This document shows, piece by piece, positions 18,118-29,656 of a stretch of DNA of 64,000 nt (within the stretch, counting starts at the first letter, position 1; the number at the start of each line of letters is the position of its first letter). Source of the DNA: Oscillospiraceae bacterium (GTDB lineage Bacteria > Bacillota > Clostridia > Oscillospirales > Ruminococcaceae); NCBI GenBank assembly GCA_009777635.1, contig WRLK01000007.1, forward strand, positions 1 through 64,000, in the 5' to 3' direction. The position numbers and the translations under genes are program-made. Below the pieces are notes generated by a model. The model saw nothing but the letters and a program-made list of their open reading frames with translations. It was not told where the DNA came from and made no database searches.

Positions 18118-18435
18118 TTAAAATTTCACGTCTCTCAGCGCCGACATTATGTCCTGCGTTTTTGAAAGCCCTGCTTTTTTTCTTGCCGCAATAACGATGT
18201 CATATCCCACCGGCAATTCAGGCTCAAGCAGCCTGTAAGCTTCTTTTATTACTCTTCTGCACCGGTTTCTTTCGGGGGCCTTGCCTATTTTTTTTGTGGC
18301 CGTCAGTCCCAGCCTGTTGATTTTTAAACGGTTCTTTCTATAATACACGACAAAATACTGCGTTACTATATTGTTCCCACGCCTGTACAGGCTTTTAAAA
18401 ATCCGGTTTTTGTTTATAGAAACCGTGTTTTTCAT
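18118..18435 (-). CDS. rnpA: Ribonuclease P protein component
   Basis: Protein subunit of RNase P, which matures tRNA 5' ends with the RNA subunit. The ORF track opens at 18498, but the family begins at the ATG at 18435 (MKNTVSINKNRIFKSLYRRG), giving 105 residues, close to the usual 110-120. The RNR motif region reads KKIGKAPERNRCRRVIKEAYR. It lies between rpmH and yidD in the universal Gram-positive order. Confidence 0.95.
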   Translation of the reverse strand: MKNTVSINKNRIFKSLYRRGNNIVTQYFVVYYRKNRLKINRLGLTATKKIGKAPERNRCRRVIKEAYRLLEPELPVGYDIVIAARKKAGLSKTQDIMSALRDVKF

Positions 18436-18514
18436 AACAGATAGACGGCCTTTCCACCAGCCTGAAAAAAAAGCCACAACATAAAATTGCGGCCACATTT
18501 TTCAAAAGGCTCTT

Positions 18515-18649
18515 TTAATGCGTAAGCCTTGCCCTGCCTTTTGCCCTTCTTAAAGCAATTACTTTTCTTCCGTTTTTAGTCTTCATCCTTTTACGGAAGC
18601 CATGCTCACGCTTGCGCTGCAGCTTCTTAGGCTGATATGTCCTTTTCAT
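18515..18649 (-). CDS. rpmH: 50S ribosomal protein L34
   Basis: 44 residues, too short for the ORF track. Translation starts [20 protein letters not shown] and ends [11 protein letters not shown], an almost textbook L34. The ATG at 18649 follows an AGGAGG-type site (GAAGGAGG on the minus strand). First gene of the minus-strand block leading away from dnaA. Confidence 0.97.
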   Translation of the reverse strand: MKRTYQPKKLQRKREHGFRKRMKTKNGRKVIALRRAKGRARLTH

Positions 18650-18855
18650 CTTTTAAAACCTCCTTCGCCTAAAAAATAAAATTAGGCTTAAACGCCCTTA
18701 ATCCACATCTTTGCATTAAGCATTATATAGCATAGTATAACCCTGTGTCAAGTCTTTAATTTAAGATTGATTTTTAGATATACATCATATTGTGGGTTTT
18801 TAATTATATAACCACTAATGTATAGAAATAATCGCAATATTGACACTTTATTAAC

Positions 18856-18884
18856 TTGAAAAACCGTATCTTATATGTTAAAAT
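18856..18884 (+). promoter_or_regulatory. dnaA promoter
   Basis: TTGAAA, 17 bases, TAAAAT. Transcription would start near 18891 and read through two hairpins before the dnaA start. Confidence 0.6.
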
Positions 18885-18894
18885 TATGTAGTGT

Positions 18895-18949
18895 AAAAAA
18901 CCGCGTTTTACCGGTTTTTTTATTTGACCTCTTTCTAAATACAGAGGTC
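18895..18949 (+). promoter_or_regulatory. Two tandem hairpins in the dnaA leader (attenuator-like)
   Basis: First hairpin: AAAAAACCG / CGGTTTTTT, 8-base loop, with its own T-run, terminator-like. Second: GACCTCT / AGAGGTC, 10-base loop, ending 14 bases before the AGGGGAAG ribosome binding site. Regulation inferred. Confidence 0.5.
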
Positions 18950-18978
18950 CATTGTCTGTTGATAGGGGAAGTTATATT

Positions 18979-20307
18979 ATGGGGCAAGTTGAATCCTTTG
19001 ACCAGGTGTTTGAAAATGTACGGGAATATTGTAAATCACAGCTTTCCGACGTAAACTACACGCTTTGGATCGAAGACCTCACTCCTTTGAAGTTTGAGGG
19101 ATTAACCGCTTATTTAAAAGCAAAATCCAAATTTAAAAGGAATATCATCATCGAAAAATACAAAGACATACTGTTAGACGGGTTTTCAAATGTCTTGGGA
19201 TTTCAGGTTGATCTTGTAATAGAATACGACGAGGTCGGCAAAAAGCAAAGTGACTTTGAAAATGACACGTATGAAAATAATTTGATGAGCGGCCATTATG
19301 AATATACCTTTGATACTTTTATTGTGGGTCCGTCAAATAAATTCGCGCATGCGGCGTCGCTTGCCGTCGCAACAAACCCGGGCAACGCGTACAACCCGCT
19401 TTTCATTTACGGTGATTCCGGGCTTGGCAAAACACATCTGCTTTACGCGATCTCACATGATATTTCAAAAAATATACTAGGCAAAAATATTGTTTTCGTA
19501 AAGGGCGACCAGTTTTCAAACGAGCTGATAGACGCCATTAAAAGCGGCGCCACAAAACATTTCCACGATAAGTACCGCTCTGCCGACGTCCTTTTGGTAG
19601 ACGATATCCAGTTTATCGCCGGCAAGGAATCGACCCAGGAGGAATTTTTCCATACATTCAACACGCTTTTCCAGGATAAAAAGCAGATAATCCTTACGTC
19701 GGACAGACCGCCCAAGGAAATAAAAACACTGGAGGAAAGGCTTCGCACAAGGTTCGAGTGGGGGCTTTTGGCCGACATACAGGTGCCGGAATACGAAACG
19801 CGCTGCGCAATAATCAGACGGAAAGCCGAGCTTATAAGCTTAAAGCTGCCGACGGAGGTTGTTGAATATATCGCAAACCGCCTTAAAACAAATATCCGGC
19901 AGCTTGAGGGGACAGTCAAAAGAATAAAGGCTTTTTCAGATTTAAACAAAACGCCCCCGTCTATCATGACGGCGCAAAACGCGATACGCGATATTTTAAA
20001 TGACAACCAGCCAGTTCCGGTAACTGTAGAGCGGATCATAAACGAAGTCGCGCGAACATACGGGGTTTTGCCGGCCGACATCCGCTCATCGAAAAGAAGC
20101 TCCAATATTTCGGTGGCAAGGCAGGTTTCAGCCCACGCGATACGGGAAATAACGCAAATATCATACCACGAGATAGGGCTTGAGCTTGGCGGACGCGACC
20201 ATTCAACAATCGTATACCAGCTAAAGCAGGCCTGTAAAAATATAAAAAAAGATCCGCGGTATAAAGAAACCGTTGACGATATAATAAGAAATATTAGAGG
20301 CAGCTGA
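18979..20307 (+). CDS. dnaA: Chromosomal replication initiator protein DnaA
   Basis: Binds and unwinds the origin and loads helicase. The track opens at a TTG at 18952; the ATG at 18979, seven bases after AGGGGAAG, gives the expected 442-residue protein. Domain I occupies about 1-80, followed by a short linker. The AAA+ domain has Walker A GDSGLGKT near 145 and Walker B LLVDDIQF near 205. The C-terminal helix-turn-helix has the DnaA signature GLELGGRDHSTIVY near 400. The conserved signature suggests a normal DnaA box, although few are visible nearby. Confidence 0.97.
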   Translation: MGQVESFDQVFENVREYCKSQLSDVNYTLWIEDLTPLKFEGLTAYLKAKSKFKRNIIIEKYKDILLDGFSNVLGFQVDLVIEYDEVGKKQSDFENDTYENNLMSGHYEYTFDTFIVGPSNKFAHAASLAVATNPGNAYNPLFIYGDSGLGKTHLLYAISHDISKNILGKNIVFVKGDQFSNELIDAIKSGATKHFHDKYRSADVLLVDDIQFIAGKESTQEEFFHTFNTLFQDKKQIILTSDRPPKEIKTLEERLRTRFEWGLLADIQVPEYETRCAIIRRKAELISLKLPTEVVEYIANRLKTNIRQLEGTVKRIKAFSDLNKTPPSIMTAQNAIRDILNDNQPVPVTVERIINEVARTYGVLPADIRSSKRSSNISVARQVSAHAIREITQISYHEIGLELGGRDHSTIVYQLKQACKNIKKDPRYKETVDDIIRNIRGS

Positions 20308-20476
20308 CTTTAAACATATTTTAAACTTTCAACATTCGTTTCTAAACAATTCTTATAAATCAAATCTTACATTAAACAAAAACCAATTTCATTCAACAAT
20401 TTTATAATCATAATAATAACCCAAATTTCTTTTTTATAAAAACGTCACCTTAACATTTAAACATTTTAAACAGCCC

Positions 20477-20495
20477 CTACTACTGCTACTAATAA
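20477..20495 (-). other. DnaA-trio array
   Basis: CTACTACTGCTACTAATAA on the plus strand is a run of 3'-GAT-type trinucleotides on the opposite strand, directly after a CCCC patch and before the AT-rich segment, as in known DnaA-trio origins. Confidence 0.65.
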
Positions 20496-20525
20496 ATTAA
20501 TCATATAATAAATATATTTATTGCG

Positions 20526-20621
20526 AAAAAGAAATAAGCTGAATGATTAACGTCATTTTCTTTTTGCTTAACGCCACACGAGTGTGTTTACTTTTTTGCA
20601 AAAGAAAAGTAAGGGAGAGTA
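20526..20621 (+). repeat. Leader element upstream of dnaN, shared with gyrB
   Basis: Starts AAAGAAATAAGCTGAATG, then TTAACGTC, and ends with a stem formed around GCAAAAGAAAAGTAAG just before the ribosome binding site. The same blocks in the same order occur at 23324-23400. This copy has an extra segment with CACACGAGTGTG. Confidence 0.75.
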
Positions 20622-20624
20622 GTT

Positions 20625-21737
20625 ATGAAGTTTGTATGTGAGAAAACATTATTAACGGAGGCCGTTACAAATGTTTCGCGCGTGATCCCGTCTAAAAGCA
20701 GTATCCCGGCGCTGGAGGGTGTGCAGATAAAAGCCGTCGGCGATAAGCTTTATTTAACCGGTTACGACATGGAATCGGGAATAAAAACAACAATCGACGC
20801 TGAAGTTGAAGCAGACGGTGAAATCGTGCTGATCGCGCGACTCTTCGCCGATATGCTAAGGAAAATGCCAGGCGATAAGGTCTCTATAGAAGTCGATGAA
20901 AAGAATCTTACGGTTATAAAATCGGGACTTTCCGAATTTACGATATTAGGTATCCCGTCCGATGAATATCCGGAGCTTCCCGAAATTGAAAAAGAAAAAA
21001 GCATAAATATAAAACAATCGGTTTTAAAATCGATGATAGACCATACGCTATTTGCCGTAGCAACGACGGATAATACGAAGCCTGTACATACGGGTTCGTT
21101 GTTCGAGCTTAAAGACAACATTTTAAACGTGGTCTCGGTCGACGGCTTCAGGCTCGCGCTTCGGAGAGAAAAAATAGATTTAGATGAAAATTTGCGTTTT
21201 ATCGTACCGGGCAAAATATTATCCGAAATATCGAAGCTTCTGGATGAAGAAGGCGAAAACGACGCGTACCTTATGGTGAGCAAACGGCATATCGTGTTTG
21301 AAATAGGAAGATACTCTATCGTGTCAAGGCTTTTGGAGGGCGAATTTTTAGATTACGCAAATTCTATTCCGTCCGGAAGCGTATCAACCGTGAAAATTTC
21401 GACAAGGTCTTTTATAGAAAGCGTCGACCGCGTATCGTTACTCATATCGGACCGGCTGCGCAGCCCGCTTCGCGTAATATTTGACAAAGACAAAATAAAA
21501 ATAAGCTGCTCGACGTCTATCGGAAAAAGCTACGATGAGTTTTCCTGTGCTTTTAAAGGAGAAAAAGTTGAAATGGGATTTAACAACAAGTATTTACTCG
21601 ACGCGTTAAAGGCCGCCGGTACCGACGAGGTGCGGCTTGAAATCAGCGGGCCATTGTCGCCGATAAAGATAATGCCGCCTGAAGGCGAGGAGTTTCTTTT
21701 CCTTGTGCTTCCCGTGAGGCTTAAAAATGAACCGTGA
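20625..21737 (+). CDS. dnaN: DNA polymerase III beta subunit (sliding clamp)
   Basis: Forms the dimeric ring that tethers polymerase to DNA. 370 residues, three clamp domains, starting MKFVCEKTLLTEAVTNVSRVI, with PALEGVQI, the LARLFADMLRKMPG region and the C-terminal LVLPVRL motif. The ATG follows GGGAGAG. The last 11 bases overlap the yaaA start, so both are coupled. Confidence 0.97.
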   Translation: MKFVCEKTLLTEAVTNVSRVIPSKSSIPALEGVQIKAVGDKLYLTGYDMESGIKTTIDAEVEADGEIVLIARLFADMLRKMPGDKVSIEVDEKNLTVIKSGLSEFTILGIPSDEYPELPEIEKEKSINIKQSVLKSMIDHTLFAVATTDNTKPVHTGSLFELKDNILNVVSVDGFRLALRREKIDLDENLRFIVPGKILSEISKLLDEEGENDAYLMVSKRHIVFEIGRYSIVSRLLEGEFLDYANSIPSGSVSTVKISTRSFIESVDRVSLLISDRLRSPLRVIFDKDKIKISCSTSIGKSYDEFSCAFKGEKVEMGFNNKYLLDALKAAGTDEVRLEISGPLSPIKIMPPEGEEFLFLVLPVRLKNEP

Positions 21738-21951
21738 AAAAATCGAGGTAACGACTGCGTTTATTAAGCTCGATTCCTTTTTGAAGTTTTGCGGGGCGTG
21801 CGCGACAGGCGGGGAAGCTAAAAACATAATCAAAGACGGGTATGTTTTCGTAAACGGCGAAAGGTGTGAAGCCCGCGGCAAAAAGCTGGTTCACGGGGAT
21901 ATCGTAAAAATCGATGACAAAGAGTTTGAGGTTATAAAGGTTGAGGGTTGA
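21727..21951 (+). CDS. yaaA: S4-domain protein YaaA/RlbA
   Basis: A 74-residue single S4 RNA-binding domain protein: LDSFLKFCGACATGGEAKNIIKDGYVFVNGERCEARGKKLVHGDIV. The gene regularly sits between dnaN and recF in Firmicutes. It probably binds ribosomal RNA; the exact role is not settled. Overlaps both neighbours. Confidence 0.9.
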   Translation: MNREKIEVTTAFIKLDSFLKFCGACATGGEAKNIIKDGYVFVNGERCEARGKKLVHGDIVKIDDKEFEVIKVEG

Positions 21952-23044
21952 GTCTCTTATAATCAATCGGCTGCGCAACATAGAAAATATAAATCTTTTG
22001 CCGTGCGGCGGCGCTAACATCGTTTTTGGCGACAACGCGCAGGGAAAGACAAACCTGATTGAAGCCATCTGGCTTTTTTCAGGCGCGAGAAGTTTCAGAG
22101 GCTCTAAAGACCAGGAATTTATAATGTTCGGGCAAGACGTCGCGAAGATTGAGCTTACGTTTTTTGCGAAAGACCGCGAACAGTCCGCATCAATTGTTTT
22201 ATCGGAAGATAAAAAAAACGTGTTCCTAAACGAAATAAAACAGGAAAGCGTGACGAAGCTTGCGGGGGAATTTTGCGCGGTAGTCTTTTCGCCTGACCAC
22301 CTCTCGCTTGTAAAGCAGGGGCCAAGCAAACGGCGCAGGCTGATAGACGTATCGCTCGGACAAGCGTACCCGAAGTACATGAAAATTTTAGACGGGTATA
22401 ACCGCGTACTAAAACAGCGAAACGCGCTTTTAAAGGATATAACCGCGCGTCCGGCGCTTTCGGATACCCTTGAGGCATGGGATAAATCTTTAATCGATTA
22501 CGGCGCTTATATCACGCATATGCGTGGACGATACGTAAAAAAGCTTGCGTTGTTGGCGTCGGAATTTTACAGCGGAATCTCTTCGGGAAAAGAAAGCTTT
22601 TCGGCCGTATACACGCCGGGATTTAATATAGATAAAGACATAAAAAGCCGTGAAGAAATAAGCCGCGAGCTTAAGGCCTCGCTTTTAAAAAACCGTGACG
22701 CCGATATACGCTTTGGCGTGACGTCGCAAGGGCCGCACCGCGACGACATGGAAATTATGACAGACGGCGTTTCATCCAGAATATTCGGCTCGCAGGGACA
22801 GCAAAGAAGTTGTATTTTAGCGTTAAAACTCGCCGAATGTGCAATACTTGAAGAGAGGAACAGCGAGCCGCCGGTTATTCTGCTTGACGACGTCATGAGC
22901 GAGCTTGACGGACGCCGCCGCGATTATTTATTAAACCAGCTCAACGGCAGGCAGGTATTCATTACATGCTGCGATGCGGAAGCTTTTTCCGGTTTAAAAG
23001 GCGGCGAGGTATTTAAAATCGAAAACGGCGCGATTCAACAATAG
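21941..23044 (+). CDS. recF: DNA replication and repair protein RecF
   Basis: SMC-like ATPase loading RecA at gaps. 367 residues with Walker A FGDNAQGKTNLIEAI near 30, signature SQGQQRSCILALKLA, and Walker B PVILLDDVMSELD. The start is a TTG overlapping the yaaA stop; GAGG lies nine bases before it. Conserved replication gene cluster. Confidence 0.95.
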   Translation: MRVESLIINRLRNIENINLLPCGGANIVFGDNAQGKTNLIEAIWLFSGARSFRGSKDQEFIMFGQDVAKIELTFFAKDREQSASIVLSEDKKNVFLNEIKQESVTKLAGEFCAVVFSPDHLSLVKQGPSKRRRLIDVSLGQAYPKYMKILDGYNRVLKQRNALLKDITARPALSDTLEAWDKSLIDYGAYITHMRGRYVKKLALLASEFYSGISSGKESFSAVYTPGFNIDKDIKSREEISRELKASLLKNRDADIRFGVTSQGPHRDDMEIMTDGVSSRIFGSQGQQRSCILALKLAECAILEERNSEPPVILLDDVMSELDGRRRDYLLNQLNGRQVFITCCDAEAFSGLKGGEVFKIENGAIQQ

Positions 23045-23061
23045 ATGCGGCAGGTGTTTAA

Positions 23062-23310
23062 ATGTATTTGTATCTCGGGCAGGACACCGTAATAAATTCA
23101 AAAGACGTAATCGGGATTTTTGACCTTGACAACACATCGGTTTCAAAAAGAACGCGGGATTATTTAAAACTCGCTCAACAATCGGGGAAGGTGGCGACGG
23201 TTTCCCCGGAAATACCAAAAAGCTTTGTCGTATGCGATGAATGCGTTTATCTTTCACAGTTATCTCCGGCAACATTAAAAAAGAGAAGCAAATTGCAAAA
23301 TTTAATTTAA
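23062..23310 (+). CDS. remB: DUF370/RemB-like regulator
   Basis: An 82-residue protein of the extracellular matrix regulator RemB (DUF370) family, recognised by MYLYLGQDTVINSKDVIGIFDLD and SFVVCDECVYLSQLSP. It usually lies between recF and gyrB in Firmicutes, as here. RemA, its paralogue, binds DNA; the role of RemB is less clear. GCAGG lies before the ATG. Confidence 0.88.
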   Translation: MYLYLGQDTVINSKDVIGIFDLDNTSVSKRTRDYLKLAQQSGKVATVSPEIPKSFVVCDECVYLSQLSPATLKKRSKLQNLI

Positions 23311-23323
23311 TTTTTATGCGGAT

Positions 23324-23400
23324 AAAGAAATAAGCTAAATAGTTAACGTCGTTTTCTTTTGCTTACTTTTCTTTTTCGCAAAAGAAAAGTAAGAGAAAGG
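23324..23400 (+). repeat. Leader element upstream of gyrB, shared with dnaN
   Basis: AAAGAAATAAGCTAAATAG, TTAACGTC and a near-perfect hairpin CTTACTTTTCTTTT / CAAAAGAAAAGTAAG with a 3-base loop, immediately before the AGAGAAAGG ribosome binding site. Matches the block order at 20526-20621. Confidence 0.8.
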
Positions 23401-23404
23401 CTAG

Positions 23405-26163
<2,759 letters not shown>

Positions 26164-26193
26164 TTAATATATCAAGACAGGAGAAGTAAAAAA

Positions 26194-26601
26194 ATGAACA
26201 ATATTAAAGGGCATTGCGCATGTGGAGCGGTTGAAATTATCATAAAAGAATACGGCGATTTCGTTTACGCTTGTCATTGTGACGATTGCCGCCGGATGAA
26301 CTCGGGGCCGGTGCTGTCCGTCAACCCCGGGCCGAAGGAAAACGTAACGTTTGAGCGCGGGGAAGAAAAAATTACAATCTACCATGACGGAGGAATCGAG
26401 CGCGGCTTCTGTTCGGTCTGCGGCAGCAATCTGCTCTGGTACAATCCGGCTGAAAACAATTACTGCATGAACGCGGAATTATTCGACGACATCATTCAAA
26501 ACGCATCATTCGGCGCGGAGTTGTTTTATGACATGAAGCCCGGATACTACTCTTTTGCGGGTGAGCGCAAGAAGCTCAACCGTAATTTTGAGGAAATCTG
26601 A
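26194..26601 (+). CDS. GFA family (Mss4-fold) zinc protein
   Basis: 135 residues of the glutathione-dependent formaldehyde-activating enzyme/centromere protein V family. Zinc-binding cysteines are in HCACGAVEI, ACHCDDCRRMNSG and CSVCGSNLLWYN. Biochemical role unknown in Clostridia, which usually lack glutathione. AGGAG 10 bases before the ATG. Co-directional with the PhzF-like gene, 30 bases apart. Confidence 0.88.
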   Translation: MNNIKGHCACGAVEIIIKEYGDFVYACHCDDCRRMNSGPVLSVNPGPKENVTFERGEEKITIYHDGGIERGFCSVCGSNLLWYNPAENNYCMNAELFDDIIQNASFGAELFYDMKPGYYSFAGERKKLNRNFEEI

Positions 26602-26758
26602 GCGCTAAATTACCTGGAATAAATCACAAGCGAATACAATCTTTAAATCCCTTTTCCTTATTCTTGTATTTGCGTTACCAGCGTTTGAGCTCCGCAGAGC
26701 GATCCGCGGATGATAGATGTGCATTTGCGGATAGGCTGTCGCCGGCCCATATTGGGGG

Positions 26759-26820
26759 TCCGGGGTCTCCCCGGCGCATTTTGGTCACTTTGTTGCGTTA
26801 CAAAGTGACGCCCACCGCGG
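26759..26820 (+). repeat. Dispersed GC-rich repeat, copy 1
   Basis: CCGGGG-TCT-CCCCGG hairpin followed by CGCATTTTGGTCACTTTGTT and GCGTTACAAAGTGACGC. The reverse complement of 42087-42160 carries the same succession with small changes. Confidence 0.75.
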
Positions 26821-26857
26821 CAGCGGCAAAACAACCCGCCGCGAAGCGGCAAACATG

Positions 26858-26948
26858 AAGGTAAAAACGAGGTAGCTGCATGTACAACAAACATAGCGAT
26901 AGAATCATATTGGCGGCTATGGGGGATTTGAATTGCAGCATAAAATGA
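26858..26948 (+). pseudogene. Duplicated 5' end of gyrA (ribosome binding site plus first codons)
   Basis: The stretch AAGGTAAAA-ACGAGGTA then an ATG at 26880 parallels the gyrA leader and start. It encodes MYNKHSDRIIL, against [11 protein letters not shown] of gyrA, and then diverges, ending after 22 codons (AAMGDLNCSIK, stop at 26948). Differences include silent changes, so it is an old copy. It could be a gene-end relic, or a small leader peptide that is translated. It lies about 200 bases upstream of gyrA in the same orientation. Confidence 0.75.
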
Positions 26949-27077
26949 TTGCGAATTATCACGGCGAACAGCATGAAGTCTGTAAATACCTATACAACAC
27001 TCCAATATAAGCGTTGTCCGCTCTCTGGCGCCCGCGGGTTCCCGCGAAGGCAAGGTAAAAGAAAACGAGGTAACTAA

Positions 27078-29585
27078 ATGTACAACGAACACAGCGACAG
27101 GATCATACTGGTGGATATCGAGGACGAGATGAAAAAATCGTTCTTAGACTATTCGATGAGCGTAATCGTTTCGCGGGCGCTGCCTGATGTGCGCGACGGG
27201 TTAAAGCCCGTGCACCGCAGAATCCTGTACTCCATGTTTGAGGAGGGCCTGACGCCGGATAAAGCATACCGCAAATGCGCGTCTACCGTCGGCTCCGTCC
27301 TGGGCGACTACCACCCCCACGGCGACCAGAGCGTTTACGACGCTTTGGTGCGTATGGCGCAAAGCTTTTCGCTTCGGTATCCGCTTGTAGACGGCCACGG
27401 CAACTTCGGCTCGGTCGATGGCGACCCGCCCGCCGCTTACCGTTATACCGAAGCGAAAATGAGCAAGATATCCACGAATATCTTAACCGACATCGACAAG
27501 GAAACCGTCGATTTCGTATCGAACTACGACGACCGCAAAAAAGAGCCGTCGGTATTGCCGTCGCGCTTCCCGAACCTTTTGTGCAACGGCTCGATGGGCA
27601 TTGCCGTCGGTATGGCGACAAATATACCGCCGCATAACTTAACTGAGGTTATAGACGGCGCTTCGATGCTGATCGACAACCCCGACGCCACTCTCGACGA
27701 TTTGATGGTGCATATAAAGGGGCCGGATTTCCCCACAGCCGGCATTATCATGGGACACGCGGGGATGCGCTCGGCCTATGCCACGGGGCGCGGCAAGATT
27801 GTCCTTCGCGGACGCGCCGAAATTGTTGAAAACGAAAAGACAAACAAAACGCAGATCGTTATAACGGAGCTGCCGTATACGGTAAACAAGGCGCGGCTGA
27901 TCGAGCATATCGCCGAGCTTGTCAAGGATAAACGCATTGAAACAATATCACACATCGCGGACCACTCCGACCGCGACGGCATGAATATAGTGATAGACCT
28001 AAAGCGCGACGCGAACGCGCAGGTGACGCTCAATCAGTTGTACAGCTTCAGCCAGCTCCAGTCAACGGAGGGCGTGATATTGCTGGCGCTTGATAAGGGC
28101 GTTCCGAAAATCATGACGCTAAAGCAAATGCTGCAAAGCTATATTGATTTCCAAGGGCAGGTCATCATCCGGCGCGCGCAGTATGAGCTCAGGAAAGCAA
28201 AGGAGCGCGCGCATATCCTTGAGGGGCTTTTGATCGCGCAGGACAACATAGACGAGGTCGTTAACATATTTCGTACAAGCAAATCGACGGCGGAGGCAAA
28301 GGAGCGCCTGATTGCCCGTTTCGAGCTTTCGCCGGAGCAGGCGCAGGCAATCGCCGAGATGACGCTGTCGCGTCTGACAGGGCTTGAGCGTGAAAAGCTC
28401 GAGGATGAGCTTAACCGGCTGCTTGAAAAAATCACCGAGCTTGAAGCAATCCTTGCCGATTACAACAAGGTGCTTGCCATCATAAGGGAGGAGCTTTTTG
28501 AGATCCGCAAAAAGTTCGGCGACAAACGCCGCACGGAAATACAGGCCGTCAGCGGCGAAATGGATATCGAAGACCTTATTCCCGTCGAGGACAGGGTCAT
28601 CACGCTCACCCATTACGGCTACTTAAAATCACAGGATATGGACACGTACAAAACGCAGCGGCGCGGAGGGCGCGGAATCTCCGGCATGAGCCAGCGCGAG
28701 GAGGATTTCGTCGAGGAGCTGTTTATCGCGTCAACCCACGATTACATTATGTTTTTTACAAGCAAAGGCCGCTGTTACAGGCTGAAAGCTTATGAAATCG
28801 GCCAGATGAGCCGTACAAGCAAGGGAACGAACGTCGTGAACCTTCTGCAAATAGAAAATGACGAAAAAATTACCGCCATGATACGCATAGATAATTACGA
28901 CGACGACCGATACCTTGTCATGATGACGAAGCAGGGCGTGATAAAACGCACGCACCTTTCGCAATACAGGAATGTGCGCCGCGGCGGGCTTATTGCCATC
29001 AACCTTGACGACGGCGACGAGCTTTGCGGCGTAAGGCAGACAAGCGGAGAGAATGAACTGATCGTCGCGACGAAAAAAGGCATGGCGATTCGCTTTAACG
29101 AAAATCAGGCAAGGGCGCTCAGCCGTGGGGCAAGAGGCGTCAAGGCCGTTACTCTCGCCAAAAAGGACGACTACGTTGTCGGGATCGCAAGGGTGCGCGA
29201 GGGCGCGACGCTGCTCACAATCTCCGAGGACGGCAAGGGCAGGCGCACGGAGCTTGACCAGTACCGGCTGCAAAAACGCGGCGGCAAAGGGATATCAAAC
29301 TATAAAACGCTCAAAAACGCGCCTGTCGCCGGAATTAAAGTAGTTGACGACGACGACGACGTCATTGTGATTTCCGACGACGGTATCATTATCCGCGTGC
29401 CGGTGTCGCAGATAACGGTGCAGTCGCGTTACGGAAGCGGCGTCAGGGTCATGCGCTTGAGCGGCGAGAACCGCGTGGTTACGCTGGCCCGTTCCCCCAA
29501 AGAAGAGACAGGCGACGACGAGGGCGAGCCTGAGATTATAAACGAAGAAGCGACAGAAGAAGTGGAAGAAACAAGCGGGGATTAA
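27078..29585 (+). CDS. gyrA: DNA gyrase subunit A
   Basis: Cutting and rejoining subunit of gyrase, 835 residues. The breakage-reunion domain has the catalytic tyrosine at 123 ([11 protein letters not shown]), then a coiled-coil tower and a C-terminal beta-pinwheel with the GyrA-box [11 protein letters not shown] near 535. The C-terminal tail is acidic ([24 protein letters not shown]). At the quinolone-binding position the sequence is [10 protein letters not shown], so glutamine 84 replaces the usual serine. GAGG lies nine bases before the ATG. A strong terminator follows. Confidence 0.97.
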   Translation: MYNEHSDRIILVDIEDEMKKSFLDYSMSVIVSRALPDVRDGLKPVHRRILYSMFEEGLTPDKAYRKCASTVGSVLGDYHPHGDQSVYDALVRMAQSFSLRYPLVDGHGNFGSVDGDPPAAYRYTEAKMSKISTNILTDIDKETVDFVSNYDDRKKEPSVLPSRFPNLLCNGSMGIAVGMATNIPPHNLTEVIDGASMLIDNPDATLDDLMVHIKGPDFPTAGIIMGHAGMRSAYATGRGKIVLRGRAEIVENEKTNKTQIVITELPYTVNKARLIEHIAELVKDKRIETISHIADHSDRDGMNIVIDLKRDANAQVTLNQLYSFSQLQSTEGVILLALDKGVPKIMTLKQMLQSYIDFQGQVIIRRAQYELRKAKERAHILEGLLIAQDNIDEVVNIFRTSKSTAEAKERLIARFELSPEQAQAIAEMTLSRLTGLEREKLEDELNRLLEKITELEAILADYNKVLAIIREELFEIRKKFGDKRRTEIQAVSGEMDIEDLIPVEDRVITLTHYGYLKSQDMDTYKTQRRGGRGISGMSQREEDFVEELFIASTHDYIMFFTSKGRCYRLKAYEIGQMSRTSKGTNVVNLLQIENDEKITAMIRIDNYDDDRYLVMMTKQGVIKRTHLSQYRNVRRGGLIAINLDDGDELCGVRQTSGENELIVATKKGMAIRFNENQARALSRGARGVKAVTLAKKDDYVVGIARVREGATLLTISEDGKGRRTELDQYRLQKRGGKGISNYKTLKNAPVAGIKVVDDDDDVIVISDDGIIIRVPVSQITVQSRYGSGVRVMRLSGENRVVTLARSPKEETGDDEGEPEIINEEATEEVEETSGD

Positions 29586-29620
29586 GTGCTAAAACCCCGC
29601 AAAAAGACGGCGCTTTACAA

Positions 29621-29656
29621 AAATATACGCCCGGCAATTGCCGGGCGTATATTTTT
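29621..29656. terminator. Bidirectional terminator between gyrA and the spoVA block
   Basis: 15-bp perfect stem AAATATACGCCCGGC / GCCGGGCGTATATTT with an AATT loop, T-rich on both outer sides, ending converging transcripts. Confidence 0.93.

Larger units (their letters stand above)
18650..18978. other. rpmH-dnaA intergenic region
   Basis: About 330 AT-rich bases between divergent rpmH and dnaA. It holds the dnaA promoter, two consecutive hairpins in the dnaA leader, and one near-match to a DnaA box (TAATCCACA at about 18700, one mismatch to TTATCCACA). No clear box cluster, so most of the origin function probably lies in the dnaA-dnaN gap. Confidence 0.6.
20308..20624. other. Candidate oriC (dnaA-dnaN intergenic region)
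   Basis: Very AT-rich gap of 317 bases. It has two near-identical direct repeats of TTTAAACAT(AT)TTTTAAAC at 20309-20326 and 20456-20471, a C-rich patch, a DnaA-trio-like array, then a stretch of almost pure A/T (20491-20522), and finally a leader element shared with gyrB. The layout repeat-GC patch-trio-AT-rich matches the basal unwinding system known from Bacillus subtilis. No exact TTATCCACA is present. Confidence 0.7.
26602..27077. other. Repeat-rich gap between the GFA gene and gyrA
   Basis: 476 bases with no conventional gene. It contains a GC-rich repeat (26759-26820) that recurs after rplA, a direct copy of the gyrA start region (26858-26948), and 130 bases of no recognised content before gyrA. 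The ORFs predicted in it on either strand are by-products of these repeats. Confidence 0.7.

Noticed and set aside
26658-27092. 144-residue minus-strand ORF in the gyrA upstream gap
   Set aside because: It is antisense to the gyrA start copy and the GC-rich repeat; its internal repeats ([18 protein letters not shown]) simply mirror the duplicated gyrA leader. No ribosome binding site.
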